This document shows positions 1 to 8,348 of a DNA stretch of 48,365 nt, in pieces. The number at the start of each line of letters is the position of its first letter. Within the stretch, counting starts at the first letter, position 1. A model generated the notes under the pieces. That model saw only the letters and a list, made by a program, of their open reading frames with translations, was not told where the DNA came from and searched no databases. This stretch comes from JBFMFB01 sp040752115 (GTDB lineage Bacteria > Pseudomonadota > Gammaproteobacteria > Burkholderiales > Sulfuricellaceae), in contig JBFMFB010000018.1 in NCBI GenBank assembly GCA_040752115.1, positions 1 through 48,365 on the forward strand, read 5' to 3'. A program made the translations under genes and the position numbers.

Positions 1-294
1 CGCAGCTTCTGGGGCGGGCGCGGCCTGTGGCGTGGCGGGCACTTCGGGTGGCGGAGGCGGAGCTTCCGCGGCGGGCTGTTCGGCCGGGGGCGGCGCGGGT
101 TGGGGCTGCGGCATTTCGGGCGGCGGGGCGGCCTGCTGAACCGTCGGAGGGGGCGCTTTTTCCGGCTTTTTCTGGCTCAGCACGGAGAGCACCGTCACCG
201 CCGTCACGACCAGGATGGCGGCTACAACCAGGCGCCAGGTGGCGCGCTTTTTGATTTCGCTTTGTTCGTCGGCTATCGGTTGTTGTTCCGCCAT
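1..294 (-). CDS. DedD/SPOR-type cell-division membrane protein, N-terminal part (cut by window edge)
   Basis: The reading frame starts at ATG 294-292 and runs off the left edge after 98 codons without a stop. An AGAGGGG ribosome binding site lies just upstream of the start. The first 19 residues are polar and charged (MAEQQPIADEQSEIKKR...), then one membrane segment spans about residues 20-39, and a Pro/Ala/Glu-rich linker follows to the edge. A short cytoplasmic tail, one membrane pass and a long proline-rich periplasmic linker is the usual plan of DedD-like proteins, whose C-terminal SPOR domain binds septal peptidoglycan. The SPOR domain itself would lie outside the window, so the name is an inference from the N-terminal layout. 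TonB- or TolA-like proteins have a similar start and cannot be excluded. It is divergent from ndk. Confidence 0.6.
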   Translation of the reverse strand, partial: MAEQQPIADEQSEIKKRATWRLVVAAILVVTAVTVLSVLSQKKPEKAPPPTVQQAAPPPEMPQPQPAPPPAEQPAAEAPPPPPEVPATPQAAPAPEAA

Positions 295-470
295 ATCCCC
301 TCTCTTTGTTGTCGGCGCCAGGAACTGCGGCGATGGTACCATTTTTACGGGCCGCTGCAACCGGCACCGGGCCGCAACGGTTTATTTTATCTGGATAACG
401 TGGTATTTTATCGAGTTCTTGAGAACTTTTTCGTTTGATTTAACTGCATAATTTTTATTGGAGATTTTGA

Positions 471-896
471 ATGGCTGTTGAACGCACCCTTTCCATCATC
501 AAGCCCGATGCCGTCGCCAAGAATGTGATCGGCAAGATTTATTCCCGCTTCGAGAGCGCCGGGCTGAAAATCGCCGCTGCGCGCATGGTGCACCTGTCGC
601 GGGCCGATGCCGAGGGCTTCTATGCCGTTCACCGCGAGCGCCCGTTCTTCAAGGATCTGGTGGAATTCATGATCTCCGGGCCGGTGATGGTGCAGGTGCT
701 GGAAGGGGAAAACGCCATTCAGAAAAACCGCGAGTTGATGGGCGCCACCGATCCGAAGAAGGCCGAGAAGGGCACCATCCGCGCCGATTTCGCCGAGAGC
801 ATCGACGCCAACGCAGTGCATGGCTCCGACGGCCCGGATACGGCGGCGGTCGAAATCGCCTACTTCTTCCCCGCGATGAACGTCTATTCCCGTTAA
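471..896 (+). CDS. ndk: Nucleoside diphosphate kinase
   Basis: This 141-residue cytoplasmic enzyme moves the gamma-phosphate of ATP onto other nucleoside diphosphates through a phosphohistidine, balancing NTP and dNTP pools. The length is normal for the family. The N-terminus (ERTLSIIKPDAV) is the classic start, and the active-site histidine is His117 in NAVHGSD. GGAG at 460-463 sits 7 bases before the ATG. The stop codon TAA shares its last base with the ATG of rlmN, so the two genes are translationally coupled. It is the first gene of a tight run (ndk-rlmN-pilW-rodZ-ispG) seen in many betaproteobacteria. The function is certain from the residues seen. Confidence 0.97.
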   Translation: MAVERTLSIIKPDAVAKNVIGKIYSRFESAGLKIAAARMVHLSRADAEGFYAVHRERPFFKDLVEFMISGPVMVQVLEGENAIQKNRELMGATDPKKAEKGTIRADFAESIDANAVHGSDGPDTAAVEIAYFFPAMNVYSR

Positions 897-1981
897 TGTC
901 CGTCAACCTGCTCGATTTCAACCTCGAAGGGCTCACCGCTTTCTTCGCCGAAATCGGCGAGAAGCCGTTTCGTGCCAAGCAGGTGCTGCGCTGGATGCAT
1001 CAGTTCGGCGCGGACGATTTTGCCGAGATGAGCGATCTCGCCAAGAGCCTGCGGGAGAAGTTGGGCCAGGCGGCCGCAATCGAGCCGCCGCGCCTGATGA
1101 GCGAGCAGGTGTCGGCGGACGGCACGCGCAAGTGGTTGCTGGATGTGGGCGCGGGCAACGGCGTCGAGACGGTATTCATCCCCGAGGACGACCGCGGCAC
1201 GCTATGCGTTTCCACCCAGGTGGGCTGTGCGCTGGCGTGCAGCTTCTGCTCCACCGCGCGCCAGGGCTTCAACCGCAACCTGACAGTGGCGGAAATCATC
1301 GGCCAGCTGTGGTGGGCGAACAAGGCGCTGGGCCGCGATCCGAAAGGCGAGCGGATCATCAGCAACGTCGTGCTAATGGGCATGGGCGAGCCGCTTGCCA
1401 ATTTCGACAACGTAGTTGCGGCGCTCGACCTGATGCTGGACGACCACGCCTACGGTCTTTCGCGCCGGCGGGTGACGGTCAGCACCTCGGGTGTGGTGCC
1501 GGCGCTGGACCGGCTGCGCGAGCGCTGCCCGGTAGCGCTGGCGGTGTCGCTGCACGCGCCCAACGATGCACTGCGCGACAAGCTGGTGCCGATCAACAAA
1601 AAATACCCGCTGACCGAGCTGATGGCGGCGTGCCGCCGTTATCTCGAGAATGCGCCGCGGGATTTCATTACCTTCGAATATGTCATGCTGGACGGCGTGA
1701 ACGACACGCCCGCCCACGCGCGCGAACTGATCGCGCTGGTGCGCGACGTGCCGTGCAAGTTCAACCTGATTCCGTTCAATCCCTTTCCGGATTCGGGCTA
1801 CGGCCGCTCCGCGCCCGATGCGGTGCGGCGTTTCCGCGACCTGCTGATGCAGGCCGGGCTGGTCGCCACCACGCGCAAGACCCGCGGCGACGACATTGAT
1901 GCCGCCTGCGGCCAGTTGGCGGGGAAGGTACAGGACAAAACCCGGCGCAGGCTTTACAAGTTGACCGAGGTGGCGGCATGA
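896..1981 (+). CDS. rlmN: 23S rRNA (A2503-C2) / tRNA (A37-C2) methyltransferase RlmN
   Basis: This is a radical-SAM enzyme that methylates C2 of A2503 in 23S rRNA and of A37 in a set of tRNAs. The protein has 361 residues, typical for RlmN. The 4Fe-4S binding motif CALACSFC is at residues 111-118 (Cys111, Cys115, Cys118). The second catalytic cysteine expected near the C-terminus is Cys338 (AACGQLAGK), and MGMGEP and the AVSLHAPND block are also family signatures. These features separate RlmN from Cfr by context and length. The start overlaps the ndk stop by one base and the end overlaps pilW by four bases (ATGA), so it sits inside one transcription unit. Confidence 0.97.
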   Translation: MSVNLLDFNLEGLTAFFAEIGEKPFRAKQVLRWMHQFGADDFAEMSDLAKSLREKLGQAAAIEPPRLMSEQVSADGTRKWLLDVGAGNGVETVFIPEDDRGTLCVSTQVGCALACSFCSTARQGFNRNLTVAEIIGQLWWANKALGRDPKGERIISNVVLMGMGEPLANFDNVVAALDLMLDDHAYGLSRRRVTVSTSGVVPALDRLRERCPVALAVSLHAPNDALRDKLVPINKKYPLTELMAACRRYLENAPRDFITFEYVMLDGVNDTPAHARELIALVRDVPCKFNLIPFNPFPDSGYGRSAPDAVRRFRDLLMQAGLVATTRKTRGDDIDAACGQLAGKVQDKTRRRLYKLTEVAA

Positions 1982-2736
1982 AGAAGCTGTGGATGGCTTT
2001 GACTCTGGGCATTGCGTGCCTGCAGGCGGCCGCGGACGAGCCGGCGGATGCCCGCTACCGCGCCCAGGTTCATACCGAGCTGGGGGCGGAGTATTTTAGC
2101 GGAGGGCAACCGGGGGTGGCGCTGGAGGAACTCGGCGAGGCGCTCAAGGCGGATTCGGGCTATGCGCCGGCCTACAATGTTCTCGGGCTGGTGTACATGG
2201 AATTGCGCGAATACGACCAGGCCGAGCAGAATTTCCGCCGCGCGCTCGGGCTGGAGCCCGCCAATTCCGAGGCACACAACAACTTCGGCTGGTTCCTGTG
2301 CCAGCGCGAGCGGGTGGACGAGGCGATCCCCCACTTTCTTGCAGCGCTGAAAAACCCGCTTTACACCACGCCGGAGAAGCCTTATTTCAACGCCGGCGTC
2401 TGTTCGCTGAAAAAAGGCGACGAAAAAGGGGCCGAGGAATTCTTCCTGAAGGCGGCCAGGTTCCAGGCGGTTCCCCCGCAGGCGCTGTGGTACCTGGCCG
2501 ACATCAATTTTCGGCGGTCGGATCATGCCGCGGCGAAACAGTACCTCGAGCGTTTTTTGCGTGCTTCCCAGCCGACTGCCGAGGCGTTGTGGCTTGGGGT
2601 GAGAGTGGAGCGCCGGTTGGCCAACCGCGATGCGGAGGCAAGCTACGCCCTGCAACTGCGCCAGCGCTTTCCGGATTCCCGCGAAGCGATGGCGTTGCGC
2701 AACAGCCAATATGAAGATTCCGGAGGGCGCAAGTGA
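1978..2736 (+). CDS. pilW: Type IV pilus assembly TPR protein PilW/PilF
   Basis: This 252-residue protein begins with a short hydrophobic leader (MKKLWMALTLGIAC) and continues with about four to six tetratricopeptide repeats (clear ones near residues 30-63, 64-97, 98-131 and 135-168). PilF/PilW proteins are outer-membrane pilotins that help the secretin PilQ assemble. The gene's place between rlmN and rodZ is the standard one for pilW/pilF in proteobacteria. Cys14 could be a lipidation site, but the preceding GIA is a poor lipobox, so membrane anchoring is uncertain. It overlaps rlmN by ATGA and rodZ by GTGA. The pilS/pilR pair at 34275-37300 is consistent with type IV pili in this organism. 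Confidence 0.9.
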   Translation: MKKLWMALTLGIACLQAAADEPADARYRAQVHTELGAEYFSGGQPGVALEELGEALKADSGYAPAYNVLGLVYMELREYDQAEQNFRRALGLEPANSEAHNNFGWFLCQRERVDEAIPHFLAALKNPLYTTPEKPYFNAGVCSLKKGDEKGAEEFFLKAARFQAVPPQALWYLADINFRRSDHAAAKQYLERFLRASQPTAEALWLGVRVERRLANRDAEASYALQLRQRFPDSREAMALRNSQYEDSGGRK

Positions 2737-3656
2737 CGGAAGAAGAAATGCCTGACCAGGCCGAGACCGCGGCCGAAACCGAAGTCGAAGCCGAAACCGG
2801 GGCGAGCGCGGGAGAGATGCTGCGCGCCGCGCGCGAGCAGCAAGATATCAGCGCCGCCGATGTGGCGCGCCATCTCCGCCTGGCGGTTCGCCAGATCGAG
2901 GCGCTCGAAGCCGACGACTTCGAGCGGCTGCCGGGCAATACCTTTGTGCGAGGATTCATTCGCCATTACGCTAGGCTGGTGCATCTCGATCCGGAGCCGG
3001 TGCTGCGGGCCTACGACGCGGCGCGGCCGCAGCAGCCGGCGCAGGGGATCGAAGCGCCGTCGCGCGACATCACCTTCACGCCCGAGGGTTCAGAACCGCG
3101 CTTCAAGCTCAAGCAGGCTGCCATTGGGTTGGGGGTATTGGCCCTGGCGGCCGGTGCGCTGTACTGGATTTTTCTGATGAAGGGGCGGCAGCCGCCAGCA
3201 CCCAGGGAAGCTTCGCCCGAGCCGGCGCAGGTGCAGCTGCAGTTGCCTGCGCCGCCTGCAGCCGAGCTTTCGGCGTCCCAGGCGGCTGTTGCCAATCCCC
3301 CTGCGGCCGCTTCCGAGGCGGAGATGGCCAAACCCGCGGAAATGCCGCCGCCTCCGCCGCCGGTGGTCGCGGCGCAGCCCGCGGCAGCACAGCCGGCCGG
3401 GGCGACAAGCGAGGCGGCGGGAGCGCGCATCAAGATGGTTTTTTCGGGCGATTCCTGGGTGGAAATCAGGGACAAGGAAGGGAAAAAGATTTTTTCCCAG
3501 TTGAATCCCGGCGGCACCGAACAGGTGGTGCAGGGGACGCCGCCGTTTTCGCTGGTGGTGGGGAGCGCTTCCAACGTGCGGCTGACATATAACGGCAAGC
3601 CGGTGGATCTGGCCCCCTACGTCAAGGTTGAAGTAGCGCGGCTGACCCTGGAGTAG
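2733..3656 (+). CDS. rodZ: Cytoskeleton protein RodZ
   Basis: RodZ links the MreB cytoskeleton to the cell-wall elongation machinery. The 307-residue frame shows the full family architecture: an acidic leader, an Xre-like helix-turn-helix at about residues 25-95 (GEMLRAAREQQDISAADVA), one membrane helix at about 129-149, a long Ala/Pro-rich periplasmic linker, and a C-terminal beta domain (DUF4115) from about residue 232 to the end. The GTG at 2733 overlaps the pilW stop (GTGA). An ATG six codons later (2748) is the alternative start. The downstream ispG begins 20 bases after the stop, so both are probably co-transcribed, as in many proteobacteria. Confidence 0.93.
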   Translation: MTEEEMPDQAETAAETEVEAETGASAGEMLRAAREQQDISAADVARHLRLAVRQIEALEADDFERLPGNTFVRGFIRHYARLVHLDPEPVLRAYDAARPQQPAQGIEAPSRDITFTPEGSEPRFKLKQAAIGLGVLALAAGALYWIFLMKGRQPPAPREASPEPAQVQLQLPAPPAAELSASQAAVANPPAAASEAEMAKPAEMPPPPPPVVAAQPAAAQPAGATSEAAGARIKMVFSGDSWVEIRDKEGKKIFSQLNPGGTEQVVQGTPPFSLVVGSASNVRLTYNGKPVDLAPYVKVEVARLTLE

Positions 3657-3676
3657 ACCGCGCAAGAGGTTTTTGA

Positions 3677-4768
3677 ATGTTCCGTGTAGAAATTCCGCGC
3701 CGCAAGAGCCGCCAGATCAGGGTTGGCAATGTCGCCGTCGGCGGCGATGCGCCGATCTCGGTGCAGACCATGACCAACACCGAGACCTGCGATGTCGATG
3801 CCACGGTGGCGCAAATCGAACGCGCCGCGAAGGCGGGTGCCGACATCGTGCGGGTGTCCGTTCCGACGATGGAAGCCGCCGAGGCGTTCGGCAAGATCAG
3901 GCCGCGCTCGCCGGTGCCGCTGGTGACCGACATCCATTTCGATTACCGCATTGCGCTCAGGGTGGCCGAACTCGGCGCCGACTGCCTGCGCATCAACCCC
4001 GGCAACATCGGGCGCGAGGACAGGGTGCGTGCGGTGGTCCAGTCCGCCCGCGACCATGGCATCCCGATCCGCATCGGCGTCAATTCCGGTTCGCTGGAAA
4101 AGGACCTGCAGAAGAAATACGGCGAGCCCACGCCGCAGGCGCTGGTGGAATCCGCCCTGCGTCACATCGAGATCCTGGACCGGCTGGATTTCCAGGATTA
4201 CAAAGTGAGCCTGAAGGCGTCGGACGTGTTCACCACAGTCGAGGCGTACAAGATTCTCGCCGCCCAGATCGAGCAGCCGCTGCACCTCGGCATCACCGAG
4301 GCGGGCGGCCTGCGCTCTGGCAGCGTGAAGTCCGCGATCGGGCTGGGCATGTTGCTTGCCGCCGGTATCGGCGACACCATCCGGGTTTCATTGGCGGCTG
4401 ACGTGGTTGAGGAAGTGAAGGTTGGCTTCGATATTCTGAAGTCGCTGCACCTGCGGAGCAAAGGGGTGAACATCATCGCCTGTCCCTCGTGCTCGCGCCA
4501 GGAATTCGACGTGATCAAGACCGTCAATGCGCTGGAAGAACGCCTGGATGACATCCAGGAGCCGCTCAACGTTTCGGTGCTGGGCTGTGTGGTGAACGGG
4601 CCGGGCGAGGCGCGCGAGGCCGATATCGGTGTTGCCGGCGGCTCGCCGAACCTGCTCTATATCGAGGGCAAGCCCAGCCACAAGGTGGCGGCAGAGGACA
4701 TCGTGGACGAGCTGGAGCGGCAGATCCGGGCGAAGATCGCTGCCATGAGAAAAACGGAAACCCTTTAG
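3677..4768 (+). CDS. ispG: 4-hydroxy-3-methylbut-2-en-1-yl diphosphate synthase (IspG/GcpE)
   Basis: This is the penultimate enzyme of the MEP isoprenoid pathway, converting ME-cPP to HMBPP with a 4Fe-4S cluster. The 363-residue length matches the short bacterial form. Cluster ligands are visible: Cys269 and Cys272 (ACPSCSR), Cys304 (LGCVVNGPGEA) and Glu311. The N-terminal TIM-barrel part contains VQTMTNTETCDV and INPGNIG. AAGAGG sits about 7 bases before the ATG. The stop codon abuts directly a CACGAAT-arm palindromic element that separates this gene from hisS, so the element may form the 3' end of the transcript. Confidence 0.97.
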   Translation: MFRVEIPRRKSRQIRVGNVAVGGDAPISVQTMTNTETCDVDATVAQIERAAKAGADIVRVSVPTMEAAEAFGKIRPRSPVPLVTDIHFDYRIALRVAELGADCLRINPGNIGREDRVRAVVQSARDHGIPIRIGVNSGSLEKDLQKKYGEPTPQALVESALRHIEILDRLDFQDYKVSLKASDVFTTVEAYKILAAQIEQPLHLGITEAGGLRSGSVKSAIGLGMLLAAGIGDTIRVSLAADVVEEVKVGFDILKSLHLRSKGVNIIACPSCSRQEFDVIKTVNALEERLDDIQEPLNVSVLGCVVNGPGEAREADIGVAGGSPNLLYIEGKPSHKVAAEDIVDELERQIRAKIAAMRKTETL

Positions 4769-4920
4769 CCACGGATGTACACGAATCGGCACGAATGAGC
4801 ACGAATAAAAACAAATGAATGCGAAGGCATATTTGGCAAATGCCATTTGTTTGGGTGGTGACGGCGGAACTGCTGATGACCTCCTGATTATTCGTGAACA
4901 TTCGTGTTCATTCGTGGTTA
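4769..4920. repeat. CACGAAT-arm palindromic element, copy A (ispG-hisS gap)
   Basis: The left arm is a run of CACGAAT units spaced about 10 bases (4772-4806), and the right arm is the mirror-image run of ATTCGTG units (4890-4917). The roughly 80-base core contains a small hairpin (GGCAT...ATGCC around 4826-4845) and differs from the core of copies B, C and D. The element starts at the ispG stop codon and fills nearly the whole gap to hisS. No coding frame in it looks real. It is one of five occupied gaps in the window. Confidence 0.85.
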
Positions 4921-4936
4921 AAAAAGAAATAGAAAA

Positions 4937-6205
4937 ATGAGCCAAATTCAAGCCATCCGCGGGATGAACGACATCCTGCCGGAGCAGGCCCACTTGTGGG
5001 AGTTTTTCGAGGATACCGTGCGCGACTGGCTGCGCGCCTACGGTTACCGCAGCATCCGCATGCCGATGGTGGAGCATACCGCGCTGTTCAAGCGCGCCAT
5101 CGGCGAGGTGACGGATATCGTCGAGAAGGAGATGTACACCTTCGTCGATGCGCTCAACGGCGAGAGCCTGACGCTGCGGCCGGAGGGGACGGCTTCTTGC
5201 GTGCGCGCGGCGGTGCAGCATAACCTGCTGTACCAGGGAGCGCAGCGCCTGTACTACACCGGGCCGATGTTCCGCCACGAGCGGCCGCAGAAGGGGCGTT
5301 ACCGCCAGTTCCACCAGGTCGGCGTGGAGTCGCTCGGGTTCGCCGGTCCGGACATGGATGCCGAGCACATCATCATGACGGCGCGGCTGTGGCGCCGTCT
5401 CGGCCTGCCGGAGATCGCGCTGCAGATCAACACCCTGGGTACGAGCGAGGACCGCGCCCGCCACCGCGCGCGGCTGGTGCACTACCTGGAGCGCCATTTC
5501 GATGCGCTGGACGAGGATTCGCGCCGTCGCCTCCACTCCAATCCGCTGCGCGTGCTGGACAGCAAGAATCCCGCGCTGCAGGAGCTGGTCGAAGCGGCGC
5601 CGAAGCTGCTGGACGACCTGGACGAGGTGTCGCTCAGGCATTTCGAGGACCTGCAGGCGCTGTTGCGGGCGGCGCAGGTGCCGTACGAAATCAATCCGCG
5701 GCTGGTGCGCGGCCTGGATTACTACAACTTCACGGTGTTCGAGTGGGTCACCACCCGCCTCGGCGCGCAGGGCACGGTCTGCGCCGGCGGGCGCTACGAT
5801 GGCCTGATCGGACAGATCGGCGGCAAGCCCGCGCCGGCCTGCGGCTTCGCCATGGGGGTGGAGCGCCTGCTGGCGCTGCTGGAGGATGGTGGTTTCTCCG
5901 CTCCGCCGATCGCCGCCGATGCCTATCTCGCGCACCAGGGCGATGCCGCAGGCCGGTTCGCCCTGGCGGCGGCCGAGCGGCTGCGCAACGGCGGCCTGCA
6001 TGTCATTTTCCACTGCGGCGGAGGCAGCTTCAAGTCGCAGATGAAAAAGGCGGACGCCAGCGGCGCCCGCTACGCCGTCATCATCGGCGACGACGAGGCG
6101 GCGGCGGAAGAAGTCAGCATCAAGCCCTTGCGGGAACTCGGAGAGCAGGTGCGGGTTTCCCTGGCCGAAGCGGAGAGGCTGATGCGGGGGATTAACCACG
6201 ACTGA
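4937..6205 (+). CDS. hisS: Histidyl-tRNA synthetase
   Basis: This class II aminoacyl-tRNA synthetase charges tRNA-His in the cytoplasm. The 422-residue length is standard. Motif 2 is seen at residues 109-127 (GPMFRHERPQKGRYRQFHQ), the histidine-specific signatures RGLDYY (258-263) and AGGRYDGL (283-290) are intact, motif 3 is GFAMGVER (303-310), and a C-terminal anticodon-binding domain follows from about residue 325. Presence of all histidine signatures separates it from the regulatory paralogue HisZ, which is encoded at 17348. It is flanked on both sides by CACGAAT-arm elements, unlike the tight packing of the genes around it. Confidence 0.98.
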   Translation: MSQIQAIRGMNDILPEQAHLWEFFEDTVRDWLRAYGYRSIRMPMVEHTALFKRAIGEVTDIVEKEMYTFVDALNGESLTLRPEGTASCVRAAVQHNLLYQGAQRLYYTGPMFRHERPQKGRYRQFHQVGVESLGFAGPDMDAEHIIMTARLWRRLGLPEIALQINTLGTSEDRARHRARLVHYLERHFDALDEDSRRRLHSNPLRVLDSKNPALQELVEAAPKLLDDLDEVSLRHFEDLQALLRAAQVPYEINPRLVRGLDYYNFTVFEWVTTRLGAQGTVCAGGRYDGLIGQIGGKPAPACGFAMGVERLLALLEDGGFSAPPIAADAYLAHQGDAAGRFALAAAERLRNGGLHVIFHCGGGSFKSQMKKADASGARYAVIIGDDEAAAEEVSIKPLRELGEQVRVSLAEAERLMRGINHD

Positions 6206-6370
6206 ACCTAAAAACGGTATTTGGCCACGAATGACACGAATAAACACGAATAAGAACAATGAAGTGCGACCGATTTGCAGCAACCATCTACGTGAGCACG
6301 GTCTCGTGAGTAATATTCTGATTATTCGTGAACATTCGTGTCATTCGTGGCTAAAACGCTTTTTCTGGAA
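6206..6370. repeat. CACGAAT-arm palindromic element, copy B (hisS-yfgM gap)
   Basis: The left arm has three CACGAAT units at 6226-6251 with steps of 9 and 10 bases. The right arm has three ATTCGTG units at 6324-6349 with steps of 10 and 9, an exact mirror. The core holds AAGTGCGACCGATTTGCAG, shared with copies C and D. The flanks CCTAAAAACGG on the left and GGCTAAAACGCTTTTTCT on the right are also shared between copies, so the full unit is about 165 bases. Confidence 0.88.
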
Positions 6371-6385
6371 TAAAAACGAAGTTCC

Positions 6386-6436
6386 GCGAATATACCCGGA
6401 TGCGATTCGTGAAAATTCGTGCTATTCGTGGTTAAT
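6386..6436. repeat. Solo right arm of a CACGAAT-arm element
   Basis: Three ATTCGTG-type units (6405-6429) repeat the right arm of the neighbouring copy B, but the matching left arm is degraded to scattered CGAA and CGAAT motifs. It is probably a decayed or partial copy lying 40 bases before the yfgM start. Confidence 0.7.
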
Positions 6437-6476
6437 GACCGTTGGCGGTTGATTTTTTGATTTTGGGCGAGGATTC

Positions 6477-7112
6477 ATGGCATACGATTTCGAAGAGCAG
6501 GAGCAGATAGACGCGCTGAAAGCCTGGTGGAAGCGCAACGGCACGGCCACGCTAGTGGGGGTGGCGGTGTTCGTGGCGATTGTTGCCGGGGCGCAGGGCT
6601 GGCGCCATTACCAGAAGAGCCAGACGCTGCAGGCGGCGGAGTTGTACGACCTGCTGCAGGGTGCCGCGGAAGCCCGCAACCTGAAGAAAACCGGGGAGCT
6701 TGCCGGCCAGCTGCTCGACAAGTACGCGGGCACGCCTTATGCCGCGAGAGCGGCGCTAGTGGCGGCGAAGGCCAGTTACGAGGGGGGCGATGCGAAGAAC
6801 GCCAAAACCCGGTTGCAGTGGGTGATGGATCATGCCAATACCGAGGAAATGCGCGACTCGGCGAGGCTGCGCCTGGCCGGGATTCTGCTGGACGAGAAGA
6901 ACTATACGGAAGCGCTGAAGCTGCTGGATGTCAAACCCGGCGAAGCGTTCGCCGGCCTCTACGCCGACCTGAGGGGCGATGTCCTGCTCGCCTCGGGCAA
7001 GGCCGCCGAGGCGCGCGCCGCCTATCAGGCGGCGCTGGGCAAGCTGGGCCCGGGTAGCGCCTGGCGCGGCCAGGTCGAAATGAAGCTGGAAGCCCTGGGA
7101 GGCGGTGCATGA
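6477..7112 (+). CDS. yfgM: YfgM-like TPR membrane protein (SecYEG ancillary subunit)
   Basis: This 211-residue protein has a short charged cytoplasmic N-terminus (AYDFEEQEQIDALKAWWKRNG), one membrane helix at about residues 24-42 and a periplasmic helical repeat domain of the TPR_21 type. In E. coli YfgM binds the SecYEG translocon with the chaperone PpiD and helps hand over periplasmic proteins. The WWK...NG stretch before the membrane helix is typical of the family. The stop overlaps the bamB start by ATGA. The hisS-yfgM-bamB-der order is widespread in proteobacteria and supports the assignment. The function is known from the family; no site in the sequence proves it. Confidence 0.9.
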   Translation: MAYDFEEQEQIDALKAWWKRNGTATLVGVAVFVAIVAGAQGWRHYQKSQTLQAAELYDLLQGAAEARNLKKTGELAGQLLDKYAGTPYAARAALVAAKASYEGGDAKNAKTRLQWVMDHANTEEMRDSARLRLAGILLDEKNYTEALKLLDVKPGEAFAGLYADLRGDVLLASGKAAEARAAYQAALGKLGPGSAWRGQVEMKLEALGGGA

Positions 7113-8254
7113 TGCTGCGCCGTGCGGGGCTGGCGCTTCTGCTGGCCGGACTGACCGGTTGCGCCGGCGTGTCGGACTGGTTCTCATCCGCGGACAACCG
7201 GGAAAAGCCGGCTGCGCTGGTCGAGTTCAAGCCGACCGCGGCGGCCGGAATTGCCTGGCGGGGAAGCGTGGGCGCGGCCGGAGGCTGGGTGTTCACGCCG
7301 GCGGCGGTCGGCGGCAGCGTGTATGCGGCGGGCCGCGATGGCTGGATTTCGCGCTTCGACGCCGAAAGCGGCAGGGTGATGTGGCGGATCGATGCCGGAC
7401 GCAAACTCTCCGCCGGGGTGGGCGTGGGAGAAGGCCTGGTATTGGCGGGAACCGAAAAGGGCGAGGTGCTCGCCTTCGATCTGGACGGCAAGGCGCTCTG
7501 GCAGGCGCGCGTTTCCAGCGAAATCCTGAGTGCGCCGCAGGCGGCTGATTCGGTCGTGGTGGTGCGCGCCGGCGACGGGCAGATTTTCGGCCTGAACGTG
7601 CGCGACGGCAAGCGCAAGTGGGTTTACCAGCGCGCCCTGCCGGCTTTATCCATCCGCAACTACGCCGGGGTGGCGGTGACGCGGGGCGCGGTGTTCGCTG
7701 GCTTCGCCGGCGGCAAGCTGGTGGCACTGAACCTCGCCAACGGCAACGTCGGCTGGGAGGCTACGGTGGCGCAGCCGCGCGGCGCCACGGAGCTGGAGCG
7801 CATCGCGGACGTCACCAGCCTGCCGGTGGTGGATGAAAACCGCGTCTACGTGGTTGCCTACCAGGGGCGGCTTGCCTGCTTCGACGCCGGCAACGGCAAC
7901 CTGATCTGGGCGCGCGAGCTGTCCAGCACGGCCGGTCTCGCGCTGGATGAGCGCAACGTCTATGTTCCCGACGCGCGCGGCGCGGTGCATGCCCTGGACA
8001 AACTCACCGGGGCGAGCGTGTGGAAGCAGGACAAGCTCGCCGCGCGGCGCCTGAGCGCTCCGGTGGCGGGGGACAGGCAGGTGGCGGTGGGAGACGGCCA
8101 GGGCTACGTCCACTTCCTGTCGCGCGAGGACGGCGCGTTCAGCGCCCGCATCGCCACCGACGGCGGCCCGATCGCCGCGCCATTGGTGGAAACGGATCAC
8201 GGCGTGCTGGCGCAGACTCAGAACGGCGGTCTGTTCGCGCTGACCGTGCACTGA
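7109..8254 (+). CDS. bamB: Outer-membrane assembly lipoprotein BamB
   Basis: BamB is the beta-propeller lipoprotein of the BAM complex that inserts beta-barrel proteins into the outer membrane. The 381-residue product has a lipoprotein signal ending in the lipobox LTGC with lipidated Cys18. It then shows repeated PQQ-like propeller blades (for example VYAAGRDGWISRFDAESG, VLAFDLDGKALWQ, ALNLANGNVGWEA, LACFDAGNGNLIWA). It overlaps yfgM by ATGA. The downstream gap before der holds a small GTGAGG/CCTCAC inverted repeat that may end the transcript. Confidence 0.95.
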   Translation: MMLRRAGLALLLAGLTGCAGVSDWFSSADNREKPAALVEFKPTAAAGIAWRGSVGAAGGWVFTPAAVGGSVYAAGRDGWISRFDAESGRVMWRIDAGRKLSAGVGVGEGLVLAGTEKGEVLAFDLDGKALWQARVSSEILSAPQAADSVVVVRAGDGQIFGLNVRDGKRKWVYQRALPALSIRNYAGVAVTRGAVFAGFAGGKLVALNLANGNVGWEATVAQPRGATELERIADVTSLPVVDENRVYVVAYQGRLACFDAGNGNLIWARELSSTAGLALDERNVYVPDARGAVHALDKLTGASVWKQDKLAARRLSAPVAGDRQVAVGDGQGYVHFLSREDGAFSARIATDGGPIAAPLVETDHGVLAQTQNGGLFALTVH

Positions 8255-8257
8255 CTT

Positions 8258-8342
8258 CGTGAGGGGCAAGGCGTGAGGAGTGAGGCGATATGCGCAACTC
8301 CCGCGGATTCCTCCTCACCCCTGACCCCTTACGCCTAACCGA
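8258..8342. repeat. GTGAGG/CCTCAC imperfect inverted repeat
   Basis: The gap between bamB and der contains the purine-rich string GTGAGGGGCAAGGCGTGAGG followed, after about 25 bases, by its approximate complement CCTCCTCACCCCTGACCCC. The arms are imperfect and there is no clear T-run, so it is a palindromic intergenic repeat rather than a certain terminator. It ends just before the der start. Only one copy is present in the window. Confidence 0.55.
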
Positions 8343-8348
8343 ATTTTT

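Noticed and set aside
4769..4920. CACGAAT runs as a CRISPR array
   Set aside because: Units are 7-10 bases, arms are mirror images rather than direct repeats with spacers, and no cas genes are present.
4388..6283. Long minus-strand frame of 631 codons across ispG and hisS
   Set aside because: It is the antisense shadow of two certain genes in GC-rich DNA; its N-terminal part is translated palindromic repeat.
6231..6452. 73-codon frame between hisS and yfgM
   Set aside because: It lies wholly in CACGAAT-arm repeats; similar frames arise at every copy from the repeat itself.
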